NCBI GenBank assembly: GCA_027886185.1
Contig: WOAB01000109.1
Location: 7,234,501-7,298,500 of the forward strand
Origin: Rheum nobile
Taxonomy: Eukaryota > Streptophyta > Magnoliopsida > Caryophyllales > Polygonaceae
Length of the DNA: 64,000 bases
Direction: 5' to 3'
In this document: piece by piece, positions 45,275 to 56,005 of the stretch
How the letters are laid out: each line of letters starts with the position of its first letter
How positions within the stretch are numbered: the first letter of the stretch is position 1
The notes under the pieces: model-generated
The model's input: the letters and a program-made list of their open reading frames with translations, nothing else
Database searches by the model: none
What the model was told of the DNA's origin: nothing
Program-made: the position numbers and the translations under genes

Positions 45275-46933
45275 ATGGCCTCCAACTCAAACCTTCTCAC
45301 CACCATCGCCCAAAACCTCCAAGCCCTCCTCTCCAAACTCTCATCAATGGGAACCGACCCCGCTCTCCTCGCCGCCATAACCCAATCCCTACCTTCCACC
45401 TCCACCTCTCCGGCAACCACCACTGTTACCCCTCCACCATCACCTAACCAGGACCAACACATCATGGTCCCCTACGTAGCCCCAATGTCCCCAAACACAG
45501 AACCCACTCCACAAAACCCTAACCCTAAAATCTCCCCAGTCGTTCCCTCCGCCATCTCCTCTACTGAAAGAGAGGAGGTTTATTCCTCTCTAACCCATCT
45601 TGACCCCATCGAAGAGGTGCTAGAGGAATTACCTAGAGAGACCACCCCAGCCACCACAGAGGAGCACGTGGCTGTGAAGGAGAAGATTCAGGGTGTTGTG
45701 AGGAGTCTCGCCAAGGAATTGGTTGAGGGAGATGATGAGGAGGAGCCACCTAAGGTTCCAAAGTCGTTTGGAAGGGTAAAGACCGCATGCTCCTCCAAGA
45801 GGAAGACTCGCTCTCAGAAACAGTCCGAGAAGGCAATCACTGTAAGTTCTGACGAGGAGTCAGAACCCCTCTCTGGGAACAAAGCAAAGAAAGCCAAGGT
45901 CTATGCCGGTCCTCTTCGCAAAAGTCTACGTCGTCAGCCCGCCAAAGCCAAAGGGAAGGTGGGGGCTGATGAAGTTAAAAGCATGAGCCATAAGTCCGTG
46001 GTAAAAGAATTGTTGGTGGACCCGGAGTTCCTTAAGGAGAATTGTCTAGAGGAAGTGTATGCAGTACTGGACGCTCAGAAGTGGAGTCAGCTGTTCGTGG
46101 AAGAGGAAGGAGTGGATGAGGATTTATTGAGGGAGTTATATTCGTCTTATGTGATGAAAGTCAAACCCCACGCCGTTCTGGAGAGCTACAAGCTTGGAGG
46201 GAAGGTACATCTGTTTTCAAGTATTGAGTTGGGAGTAGCTTTGGGAGTCCCACATGAGGGATATGGCGAGTACCCAAAAGGAAGGTGGCCTAAGGATTTT
46301 CCATATTCTGAAGCAGTGTGGGCAGTGGCCGGCATTGAGAATGCTTTGGGAAGTGGTGATCTTGACATATCTGAGATGTCTGCCGTCAACAAAGTACTAT
46401 ACCACTTCTTGATCAGCAACATAACGCCCAGGGGACAGAAAAGGAACCGACTGCTGATTTTGGATATTTTCCTCCTATCTACGCTATTGAAGAAGGAACC
46501 CATTTGCCTCCCCAGGATTATGATGCAGCACATGTCCCATGCCAGGAACACACACCAGCACGCTCTTCCGTTCCCTCGAGTTGTCAAAAAGATTCTTGAG
46601 TACCATAAAGTCTACAACTCTTCGGCGGAATCGAGTGTCTTCTCCCGCCCCTTCGATGTTAGTAATCTGCACAAGATGAAGTTTGTTCTTCAAGGTGACG
46701 AAGGCTGGGTGAAAGTGGAAAGTGTTCCGGCTATTTCTGAGACTCTGGAAGATTCTGAGGCGGACAGTTCTGAGGGGGAACTGAATGAGAAATCAACTCT
46801 GGGGAAGGATCTGAGAAGTCTTTGCCAGGCAGTGCATGATTTGGCTGCTTAGCAGACGCTTCTCTTGGCAGACGTACGCGCGCTTATCTCCCATCACGCA
46901 TCAGCTCCATCGGCTGGTCATAGTGATGCCTAA
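45275..46933 (+). pseudogene. E: extra ORF downstream of the missing pol
   Basis: The ATG at 45275 (MASNSNLLTTIAQNLQALLS) gives 525 codons to a TAG at 46850. The matching F protein continues past this point, and in E the frame stays open after the TAG to a TAA at 46931 (VRALISHHASAPSAG), so the natural length is about 552 residues. The N-terminus is Pro/Thr/Ser-rich, then come basic patches (SSKRKTRSQ, KAKKAKVYAG) and a globular part with LLVDPEFLKEN, PKGRWPKDFPYSEAV, LLILDIFLLSTLL, MMQHMSHARNTHQHALPFPR and KKILEYHKVYN. It resembles proteins annotated as 'putative plant transposon protein'. No signal peptide or membrane segment, so not an envelope-like protein. Confidence 0.8.
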
Positions 46934-47176
46934 CCGTTTAACTTCCATCCACCCACTCTTTTGTTCCCTTGCTCATCTATCCTCCTTAGTTGTTTTTATT
47001 TCTCTCTGACTTGTGTGCCTTGTGTGGCTTAATGACTGTGTTTAGCTGTTTTGCATGTTTTGGCTGTCTTTGCATGTTTTTAAGTTCTTTTTTTTAATTA
47101 ATGACTAGGGGTGTTTATGTTTATCTGGCCTTGATTTTTTCCTCTCTAACTCTTTACTGATGTTTTTGATGATGCC

Positions 47177-47355
47177 AAAAGGGGGAATATGACATGTAGC
47201 ATTGGTTGAGGGGGAAGAGAATAGGTAAAACGTATTGCTGAACTAAGGGGGAACTAACTGTGTCTTAGTGGGAAACTTTCATGTCATATTTGTCTTTTTC
47301 TAGTTGATATATGTTTTCTTGTTAAGGGTGTTTGTCACCATCAAAAAGGGGGAAT
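47177..47355 (+). promoter_or_regulatory. E: reiterated polypurine tracts
   Basis: Four purine blocks precede the 3' LTR: AAAAGGGGGAAT (47177), GAGGGGGAAGAGA (47208), AAGGGGGAAC (47245) and AAAAAGGGGGAAT (47344, next to the LTR). Multiple copies of the PPT are a known hallmark of Sireviruses. Confidence 0.85.
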
Positions 47356-47356
47356 T

Positions 47357-48270
47357 TGTTGAATTCCTTAGGTTTTGATGGTAACAAACACTCATCTAAT
47401 ATGTGTACCAAGTGTTTCAGGAACAAGGAAAGTTATCCCAGGGAGCTTTGCAGCAAAGGATCTCAGAGGGAACAAAGTCCTGTCAAGTGCTTTGTTACCT
47501 CTCAAGGAACTGAAGTGACGGACCAGATCAAGGCTGCAAAAGGAAAGAAGAAATCCAGTGTGCTGAATTATGGAAACAAATCATGTAACGCACCCGGTAA
47601 AGGATTTAAGACTTAGGCTCCAAGGATCAAGCCGGATTGAAAAGATACGGAGAGAGAAAAGCCCAATTTATGTTATCCTAGGAATCTTTCCTTAGATAAG
47701 AAATTGGAGAGAGAAGTTTGATATCCTTTCCGATTAGATTAATTAAGGAATTCCTTCCTTAATCAATATGATCGGTTAGGATATTACTCTTCACATAAAA
47801 GATCCTATCTTCCAGAAATCCGTTTTTTAGAATAATCTTATCTTGTTTGATTAGGGTTTAGCCGAAGTTGTATTTAGGTGAAATGAGGATTCATTTCTAA
47901 CTACGACAAAGAACGACGAAAAAGGAGAAGAAGAGAAAACAAAGAGAGTGAAGTGTGTGTGAGTCTTTGAGGGTTGAGTTTGATTCATCGTTGTAGAAGA
48001 GGCTTCGAGTCTAGCTGGTTGTTTAGAGGTCAAAGTCCAGGATACAAGTGTAATCGAACAAGAAATCAATAAGACAAGTACACGCTTCAAAATCCTCTCA
48101 AGCGGAAGCTTGAAGGTAGTGGTTTTTCCTTGAGAAGCTAGTTTTGCTAATCAGGGTTTCCACTATACATCGTGAGTTCGTTCGTTATCTTTCTTGATGT
48201 TTTTAATCCGCTGTGCCTTCTGTGGGAACAAAGCCTTTGTTCCCTCAGACGTAACTCTAACGATCCAACA
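47357..48270 (+). repeat. E: 3' LTR (914 bp)
   Basis: Same length as the 5' LTR, no indels seen, followed by the AGGAT duplication. Confidence 0.95.
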
Positions 48271-48413
48271 AGGATGTTCATGGCTTTTGCAAGCTCTTGT
48301 ATCTGCGATTCCGCAACAGGTTGGGCGTTGACGTTCTCTTCCTGATTCTCGATTTGAACATTGCCCTGGGTTGGATCTTCGATGGGGATCACGGCGTTCT
48401 CTGAGCCATTCAT
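48271..48413 (-). pseudogene. gag: B: gag N-terminus (right of E)
   Basis: The ATG at 48413 begins MNGSENAVIPIEDPTQG and runs to QELAKAMNIL at the E junction; the continuation QEELIQQQ lies left of 41157. This proves that E interrupted B's gag. The N-terminus parallels QELAKTMSVLQKELAQQ in element C. Confidence 0.88.
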
Positions 48414-48462
48414 GATGGAACGAGCTTCGGTTTTGATGATTGGATCGTTGATTGGCTAGATG

Positions 48463-48479
48463 CCCCACAGTGGGCGCCA
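48463..48479 (-). promoter_or_regulatory. B: candidate primer binding site
   Basis: The minus strand reads TGGCGCCCACTGTGGGG, three bases inside the LTR; compare A and C. tRNA not assigned. Confidence 0.78.
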
Positions 48480-48482
48480 AAT

Positions 48483-49109
48483 TGTTTTGGGCGAAAAAGA
48501 TCGAACTGACCTGAATCGCTTAAAGAAGGACAAGTAGACAACAATTAGATTGATAATATCTAGATAATCAAAATCAACTAGAGACAAGAACGTAATGAGT
48601 TTAAAATAACGCGAAGACTGGCTTATCTCCTTTGAGTAAGAGGTCGGTCGAACCAAAGTCGAAGGTCGCCGGTCGTTTAAATACTAGAACCCCGACTTCG
48701 AACTGATGAGCTTAGATGAGTATAGAAATGGGAGAATCGTTATCTGTGTTATGTCCGAGAGTACTTGTGTTCCTTACAATGATTTCTAAAACCCTTTATA
48801 TACATTTAATCTCCAGAAAGATCTAACCGTTTCCTATCCGTGATCTTCGCCTTTTAGCTTTAATTGCCGGATTGACATGATCTTATGGCATTTATGTCAT
48901 GATCCCACAGGCTTGTGACCGTTGTATGGGATCTGAATTTCTCGTAACGTTTCCGATCGTGTCGTTGGCATGATCTCGGTTTTTATCGTCTGGTCATTGA
49001 TTGCCTTATCGTCTGGTCGCTTTCTTGTTTAGTCGCTTCAAAGAGAAAGAAAATGGCATCACTTACTGGGCCGCCTCTTCCGAAGGTCCAATAAGAACAT
49101 GGCCCAACA
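48483..49109 (-). repeat. B: 5' LTR (627 bp)
   Basis: Partner of 21813-22439, followed by the ATGAT duplication. Confidence 0.95.
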
Positions 49110-49325
49110 ATGATATTGTTTTTAATATTTTTAATAAATGATTGTGGTGTGTGAAAAGTGTTTTTATCTGGAATGAATTACGATCCGTTCCCTAAATATT
49201 TTGGAGAATTTTGTTTTGTTCTTTTAGATATTGTAATATGAGTGTTAATTTTTAAAAGGCAATGTTATATTGTTGTAATTGGATTGTAGAACCTGATTTT
49301 TTTATTTTTAGATATGGGTAATAAG

Positions 49326-49771
49326 TAGGGGTGTGCAAATTCGGACCGGACCGGACCGAAAATGCCCGGACCGGACCGGGGGAATTACGGTCCGGTCCTC
49401 GGTCCACATATTTGTAAAATTCCGGTTTCGGTCCGGTCCGGTCCAAACCCGGCCGGTTTCCGATCCGGACCGGATGGACCGATTTTTTATTGTTTTTAAT
49501 TTTATTTTATATATTAATATCTCATAATATTATTAAAAATTAAGTTTTACTATAAATATAAATAAATAACAAAATATATTATCTAATATTATACACAATA
49601 GTTATAAAAATAAAAAAAATAATTAATTTTTCATTTATATAAAACTAAAAAATATAAAAATATATTTACCGGTCCAAGACCGGACCGAACCGAATCATAC
49701 CGGTCCGGTCCAATCTCCGGTCCAAGGTTTGAAAAAAATTTGGTCCGATCTGAACCGGATGTAGAACCCTA
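49326..49771. mobile_element. hAT-type MITE (446 bp), 8-bp TSD
   Basis: The ends are TAGGGGTGTGCAAATTCGG and, inverted, TAGGGTTCTACATCCGGTT, flanked by a perfect GTAATAAG on both sides (49318-49325 and 49772-49779). Subterminal regions are filled with CCGGACCGGACC-type repeats in both orientations; the centre is AT-rich. No transposase. The 8-bp duplication and (T)AGGG ends fit the hAT superfamily. Confidence 0.88.
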
Positions 49772-49779
49772 GTAATAAG

Positions 49780-50091
49780 TGACATGTCCCTAAATGTAGT
49801 TTTAATTGAAGTGAAGTGCTACGTATTTTGAGTATGAAGGAGAAATAAAGGAATCAATGGGCTAATACTAATAAACTGATTGCTTTTATCTTTTATCTAA
49901 TTAATAACAATTATTTTAAATGTGTTTTAACGGCTGCTTCTGTTCAATTTTACAGAGATAAAAAGTAAATGTTTTCTAAACTATCTTATACTAGGATGGA
50001 AATCATACGTAGATTACTCGATACATCCGTGCACTCAACGGTTGAGAATCCGTTCTAAGCTGAGTGGTAAACATGTGACACGTGATTATTC
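49780..50091. other. AT-rich DNA between the hAT MITE and element C
   Basis: About 310 bp without any supported feature. It ends where homology to C's 3' LTR begins. Confidence 0.6.
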
Positions 50092-50367
50092 TCGAATACA
50101 ATCAAATTTCTCTAGCTTTCACTCTCGATTCTCTCAGTTCTAACTTTCGTTCTTACTCATGAAACGACCGACGGCTAAGTCTTTTCGGCGACTGATTTAC
50201 TTGATAAGCCTCTCACTAGAGGGAGATAAGCCTATTTTCATATCCATTTAATCTTATCTCGTATAATTACTAGTTGATTTGGATTATCTAGATATTGAAA
50301 TCTTATTGTTGTCTAGTTGCCCTTCTTAAGGCGATTCAGATCGGTTCAATCTTTTCGCCCTAAAACA
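50092..50367 (+). repeat. C: remnant of the 5' LTR
   Basis: From CACGTGATTATTCTCGAATA onward it matches 58967-59253 of the 3' LTR and ends CGCCCTAAAACA before the PBS. Sequence left of 50092 does not match the upstream half of the 3' LTR. Confidence 0.8.
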
Positions 50368-50370
50368 ATT

Positions 50371-50386
50371 TGGTGTCCACCATGGG
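50371..50386 (+). promoter_or_regulatory. C: candidate primer binding site
   Basis: TGGTGTCCACCATGGG, three bases after the LTR end, corresponding to the PBS of A and B with several transitions. Confidence 0.75.
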
Positions 50387-50435
50387 ACATCTAGTCAATT
50401 AGTGATCCAATCACCAATTCAGCTTTCATCTCATA

Positions 50436-52020
50436 TTGGCCAACGCCGGAGACCCCATGGTCCTCGTCGAAGATCAAGTCCAAGCTAATGCTCAAGTCGC
50501 GAATCAGGCTGGAGACGCCAACGATCAACCAGTCGTGGACTCTCAGATCCAAGAGCTCGCAAAAACCATGAGCGTCCTCCAGAAGGAACTAGCTCAACAA
50601 CGTGCCAAGACCGACACGCTAAGTGCTCAATCTGAATTTGAAATTGCTCGACTAACCCGTGAAAATGAGTTTTTAAGATCGCAGGTAAACTCGGCCGCGT
50701 CGGTCCCCGAAGGCTCAAGACGCGTGGTCAACACGGAAGGACTTTCAACACGATTCGACCTGGATGGGGCAGCCAACACACTCGCGGCAGTGACCAACGC
50801 TTCCCAACCCACTGGTATGTTTCAGACTCTTCCAGTCACTTTCATTACGACTAACATGCCAAATTATGTAACCGAGCCCCCAGAAGCTCAAGTAATTCCT
50901 CCACAGGCCACCACTCCGACCGATCTCCAGGCCCTTATACAACAAGCTATCAGCGAACATAAGAAAGCGATGGACGATCGCATTGCACGGATCCCAAGAG
51001 TCCCACAGCCGATCGAAAAGGAAGCAATCGACTGATACGAACACTCGCCTTTCGTAGAGGCGATTGAATGCGTCGAGATCCCTAAGAAATTTCATGTCCC
51101 CAACATGCCCAACTACGTTGGGACTGCAGACCCTGACGATCACGTTTAAATTTATAAGCAGAAATTAATGACTATTTCGATCCCAAGAGGGAACCGCGAG
51201 GCAGTCATGTGCAAAAGCTTCGGCTCCGTCTCTTCCTTCGCGGACATAATCAATTCATTCAAAGTACGGTTCGCCAGCAGTCGCCGATTGGAAAAACAAT
51301 CAAGCGATCTATACAGGATCGTGCAACGGTATGGCGAACCCTTAAGGGACTATCTCAACAGGTACAACAAGGAAAAAGTCGTGATCCCACATTGCGACGT
51401 CCCGACGTCCATCGAGGCCTTCCACCGGGGTTTGATCAGGGGGAAGTAAACTCTATCCCGAACTGACCAAATACCCGTGCCGAAGCTTCGAATACGTACA
51501 GGACAAGACCATGGCCAAGTCAGGTTAAATGAAGACAAAGAACCCTCAAAGGCGAACAAAAGCCTCGATCGAGTTGACCGAAGCATATCTTCGGATCATC
51601 AACGCGATCGATGACATCAACCTTATCCTAAAGGGCAAAGCGACCCCAATCAGGTAAACAATTATTATGACAGGAACCAGGATTGGAAGAAAAACCCTCT
51701 ATCCCTCTGAAGCTCCACTCTTACAACTACAACATCTCTATGTCTGAACTCGTAAAGAGTTTCGATAGGTATGGAAAAGAAATGAGGTGGCCTCGGAAGA
51801 GCGACAAGCTAGACGTAAAGAAAGACATGAACCTGTGGTACGAGTTCCACGGAGACCACGAGCACTCGCCAGATGAATGTATCGCCCTTCGTAAGGAAGT
51901 CACAAGGCTCCTCACGCAAGGGCTATTACGTGACGTCATATCCGACAAAGCCAAAACGACCCTCAATCGAAGGGACCAGGTAACATCTGACAAGCCGTCT
52001 TCTCCAGTTCCCACTAAAAT
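50436..52020 (+). pseudogene. gag: C: gag
   Basis: The expected initiator is TTG (50436) where A and B have ATG. A 199-codon frame ends at a TGA at 51033. The capsid core follows with a stop near 51147 and lacks the roughly 20-residue AGPALTWLMHLPQG block between VMCKSFG and VSSFADIINSF, an in-frame deletion compared with A and B. A frameshift near 51450 precedes the knuckle region, where the first Cys is replaced (YEFHGDHEHSPDEC). Confidence 0.85.
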
Positions 52021-52574
52021 TGTTAACACCATTTCAGGAGGGTCGGACGTGTGTGGGAACACATACTCGACTGTCAAAAGATACGCCCGAGAAAGCAAAG
52101 GCAATAGGCCGATTCGAGCGAAGGCGAGACAATCACAAATCGCCAACGCCTCTACCATCACTTTCGACGAGTCAGAAGCCCAAGAGTTAGGCGACCACCA
52201 CGACGGTTTGGTAATCTCTCTTTCAATTAGTAACTGCCTTATCCGTCGCGTTTTAATCGACACAGGTAGATCCACCAACTTGTTGACACTCGATGCCTTA
52301 AAGGGTATGGGTTTAAGCGAGGACGACCTAACCAGAAACTCTACCCCACTGGTAGGATTTAGCGGGGAAGTTAAATATACCTGAGGTGAAATCGTGTTGG
52401 CAACATACGCTGGTGGAGTCAACCAACAGGCAAAAGTTTTTAATACTCGATTGTCCATCCCCATACAATGCAATCCTCGGCAGACCCTGGATTCACGCCA
52501 TGAAAGTTGTACCTTCCACTTACCACCAGACCATAAAATTCCCAACTAAGTGGGGGGGGGGGTACAGGAAATAA
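52021..52574 (+). pseudogene. pro: C: aspartic protease
   Basis: GGSDVCGNTYSTVKRYARES, then HHDGLVISLSISNCLIRRVL and the catalytic loop DTGRSTNLL, with Arg in place of the usual second Ser. A TGA at 52382 and a shift near 52430 break the frame before AILGRPWIHAMK. Confidence 0.86.
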
Positions 52575-52693
52575 GAGGCGACCATTGGGCTGCTAAGGAA
52601 TGCTATGTCACTTCAATGAAAGGGGCAGTCGACAAGTCCTCCGCATAGCAATCACAATGTAGCGAGGGAACCACGCGATACATCGAACCAGAG

Positions 52694-55046
52694 ATGGAAC
52701 AACTCGACGAGATCGCGTTGGATCCTTCAAAGCCAACACAAACGGTAAGGGTTGGATCAGATCTAAACGATTCGACCACATCATATTTAATTTCCTTTTT
52801 ACGATCCAATTCTGATTGTTTTGCCTGGTCGCACGAAGACATGGTGGGGATCTCCCCAGATGTTATTACTCACAAATTAAATGTAGATCTCACATATCCT
52901 CCGGTCAAGCAAAAAAGGAGAAAGTTCGCACCTGAATGCAACAAAATCGTGGACGACAAGGTCAAGAACTTACTCGAGACAAGTAAAATAGGGGAAGTCA
53001 AGTACCCTGACTGGCTAGCAAACGTCATTGTGGTTCAAAAAAGAGAATGGGAAATGGAGAGTATGCATCGACTTCACAGACCTGAACAAGGCCTATCCAA
53101 AAGACTCCTTCCCGTTACCACATATCGATGCCATGGTTGACGCAACCGCCTGACACAGAAAGTTAACATTCATGTACGCGTTCAGTGGATACAACCAAAT
53201 TCTCATGGACCCTGACGACCAAGAAAAACCAGCCTTCATAACAAGCCAAGGTACGTACTACTACAAAGTCATGCCTTTTGGATTGAAAAACCCAGGGGCC
53301 ACATAACAGAGGCTGGTGAACAGAATGTTCAAAGACCAGATTGGGGACACCATGGAGGTTTACATGGATGACATGCTTGTCAAGTCCAAAGCGGTAAGGG
53401 ACTACATTGAACATCTGAAAGAACCATTCGAAGTATTGAAAAGATATAACATGAAACTAAACCCGACTAAATACTCTTTCGGAGTGTCTTCAGGAAAATT
53501 CTTGGGATACATGGTGACGCAAAGGGGGATCGAGGCTAGTCCAGATCAGATCAAGGCTATCGTCAACCTGAGGTCCCCCCAATGTGTCAAAGACGTCCAG
53601 AAATTGACAGGACGGATAGCAGCATTGAATAGATTCATATCAAACTCTTCGTATAAATGCAAATTCTTTTACGAAGCCCTAAAAAAGAATAAGTCGTTCG
53701 ATTGGACAACAACACACGAGCAAGCCTTCCAGGACTTAAAGACGTATCTGGCGAGTCCCCTCCTAATGTCCAAACCAAAAGATGACGAGCCATTACCACT
53801 GTACTTGGCCGTATCAGAATCAGCCGTCAGCTCATTCCTGACAAGAGAAGAGGACAGCAAACAATCATCGGTCTATTACGTAAGTTGTTCCCTACTTCCT
53901 GCCGAAACAAGTTACACGTCACTTGAAAAATTAGTCTTGGCACTAGTTATGGCCTCGAACAAGTTAAGGCCCTACTTCGAATCACATGCTATTATTGTAA
54001 GGACTAATCATCCCATGAAAGTCGTCATAAGGAAACCAGAATTTACAGGACGAATGGCTAAATGGGCTATACACCTTAGCGGATTCAACATCGAGTACGA
54101 GCCAAGAACGTCGATCAAATCTCAAGCTTTGGCCTACTTTGTGGCCGATTTTAGTCCTACATTGGAACAAGAAGCCATGAAGGAGGCAGAACAGTTGAAA
54201 ACTGAAGAGGACCGGGGCACATGGCAACTCCACACAGACAGAGAATCGAACGTAAGAGGAGTCGGCCTACGTGTCATACTAAAATCGCCACAAGGGGACC
54301 ACATAGCCCAAGCCGTGAGATGCGGGTGGGACGCGACTAACAATGAAGCAGAATATGAAGCCCTCATATGTGGGTTGACACTCGCACATGATCTCGCAAT
54401 CCTGAGCATAGAGGTGACATGTGAATCCCTCTTGATCGTCAACCAAGTACAAGGCTCTTACGGAACTAAAGACGACAGAATGATGGCATATCTGGATATC
54501 GTTAAGAAATTAGCATACAAATTCCAGAACTTCATCATCTGGCAAGTCCCACGCGACCTCAACACACTAGCCGACGCTTTAGCAAATCTTGGTTCCGCCC
54601 TACATCCCGACGACTTCCACAGCATCCCGTTGGCACACATCACCACACCAGCCGTCCTCAAAATCTTCAAAACAACCAGTCAAGATGACACTCAGATGGT
54701 GAGCGAACTACCCTTAGAAGAAGTCGTTTCAGCAGAAGTAGGTGATCACACAGAAGAAGACCTAGTAGGCGACCAAGATGATTGGACCATGCCTTACATC
54801 AAGTGGCTCAAAGATGGAATACTCCCAACAAACAAGACAGAAGCTAAAAGACTTAAGGTACAAGCCGTAACATTTGATTTAAAAGATAAGGTTCTATTCA
54901 AGCGATTTGTTACAGGCCTATACATGCGCTGCCTCAAAACAATCGAGGTAAGACGCGTCTTACAATCCTTACACGACGGAGAATGTGGAAACCATACCGG
55001 AGGACGTAGCATATCAGGCAAAGCCCTCAGAACGGGCTACTACTAG
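52694..55046 (+). pseudogene. pol: C: reverse transcriptase and RNase H
   Basis: The RT fingers region (EQLDEIALDPSKPTQTVRVG, VGISPDVITHKLNVD) is frameshifted near 53040. The palm continues after stops; from 53316 a 576-codon frame carries MFKDQIGDTMEVYMDDMLVK (YMDD intact), FLGYMVTQRGIEASPDQ, LNRFISNSSYKCKFFYEALK, LEKLVLALVMASNKL and the second RNase H, whose TDGASN is altered to TDRESN. It then enters the integrase N-terminus (ECGNHTGGRSISGKALR). Confidence 0.92.
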
Positions 55047-56005
55047 CCTACAAAGAACAAAGACGCGATCGACTACGTCAGAAAGTGCGGTGCCTGCCAA
55101 TGGCACGCATCAGCCATCGGAGATGCTCCACCCGACTCTAGCACCTTGGTCTTTCATGCGATGGGGAATGGACATTGTCGGGAAACTGCCACCAGCATCA
55201 GGACAACGCATCTTCTTCTTGGCCATGACCGACTATTTTTCTAAATGGATAGAAGCCGAAGCATATCAAGAGGTAAAAGAAAAACACGTCATCTTATTTA
55301 TAAAACGTAATATTCTATGTAGATTTGGCGTCCCTTCAGAAATCGTATGCGACAATGGCTCCAATTCATTGGTAGCAAGACACGATCCTTTTGCAAACAA
55401 TGGAACATCACACTAATCATGTCCACGCCAAGATATCCACAATCCAATGGTCAAGCGGAATCCAGCAATAAAATCATCATCAACAACCTCAAAAAATGCC
55501 TTACAGGGGCAAAAGGCAAGTGGGACGACGAACTCCCCTTGATACTATGGTCCGATAGAACAACGCCGAAGAACGCAACCAGACAGAGTCCCTTCTCATT
55601 GGTCTACAAGAGCGAGGCGGTCATCCCTACCGAGCTACTCGTCCCAACTACTAGATCTGGGCTACAAACCCCAGAACAAAACGACGTCGAGTTGGCTCAC
55701 AATCTTGACACCATAAGTGAGACCAGCGAAAAAGCCAGAATTCGAATGGTCCAATACCAGCAACAAGTCGCCAGGAGCTATAACAAAAACGTTCATGTTA
55801 AAGTCTTCAAATTAGGAGACTGGTTCCTAAGGAAGACGTTCCAGAACACCAAGGACCCCGCCGACGAGAAGCTGGCACCTCGATAGGAAGGACCCTACAT
55901 CATCAAAGAGATCTTCGGGCAAGGAGCATACCGGCTGGAAACCAAAGACGGACAACCAACTCCCAGGAGTTGGAATGCGACCCACTTAAAGTTGTATCAC
56001 TTCTG
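55047..56005 (+). pseudogene. pol: C: integrase
   Basis: MRWGMDIVGKLPPASGQRIF, FFLAMTDYFSKWIEAEAYQE, VCDNGS then a frameshift near 55370, YPQSNGQAESSNKIIINNLK, SLVYKSEAVIPTELLVP, KVFKLGDWFLRKTFQNTKD. A TAG near 55885 precedes the C-terminal GPYIIKEIFGQGAYRLE and the natural end LKLYHF stop at 56005. The D, D, E catalytic residues are recognisable. Confidence 0.9.

Larger units (their letters stand above)
41157..48270 (+). mobile_element. Element E: non-autonomous Sirevirus (Ty1-copia), gag plus extra gene but no pol
   Basis: Two 914-bp LTRs (TGTTGAATTCC...GATCCAACA) with a perfect AGGAT duplication (41152-41156 and 48271-48275). Inside are an iMet PBS, a full-length gag, about 1.2 kb of noncoding DNA where integrase, RT and RNase H should be, an extra ORF, and a reiterated polypurine-tract region. 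The two LTRs differ at roughly two dozen sites by eye (about 2.5%), so insertion is fairly recent and occurred without an encoded pol, or pol was lost afterwards. Confidence 0.92.
21813..49109 (-). mobile_element. Element B: Tat-lineage Ty3/gypsy element expanded to 27 kb by nested insertions
   Basis: Two 627-bp LTRs (TGTTTTGGGCG...GGCCCAACA) flanked by perfect ATGAT duplications (21808-21812 and 49110-49114). Without D and E the element is about 9.7 kb and has the same organisation as A: 3' LTR, antisense extra gene, then minus-strand IN-RNaseH-RT-PR-gag and PBS. The LTRs differ by roughly 5% by eye, the most of the four comparable pairs, fitting its role as host of D and E. Confidence 0.93.

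Noticed and set aside
45275..46933. Sirevirus envelope-like gene
   Set aside because: The position fits, but there is no signal peptide, membrane segment or coiled-coil fusion architecture; the protein is basic and globular.
47332..47616. ORF of 94 codons present in both E LTRs (also at 41130-41416)
   Set aside because: It starts outside the LTR in one copy, has no domain, and its similarity is due to the LTR repeat.
51727..52545. 272-codon minus-strand ORF opposite C gag/protease
   Set aside because: It is a mirror of the strongly coding plus-strand sequence; the protein resembles no family and the plus strand explains the constraint.
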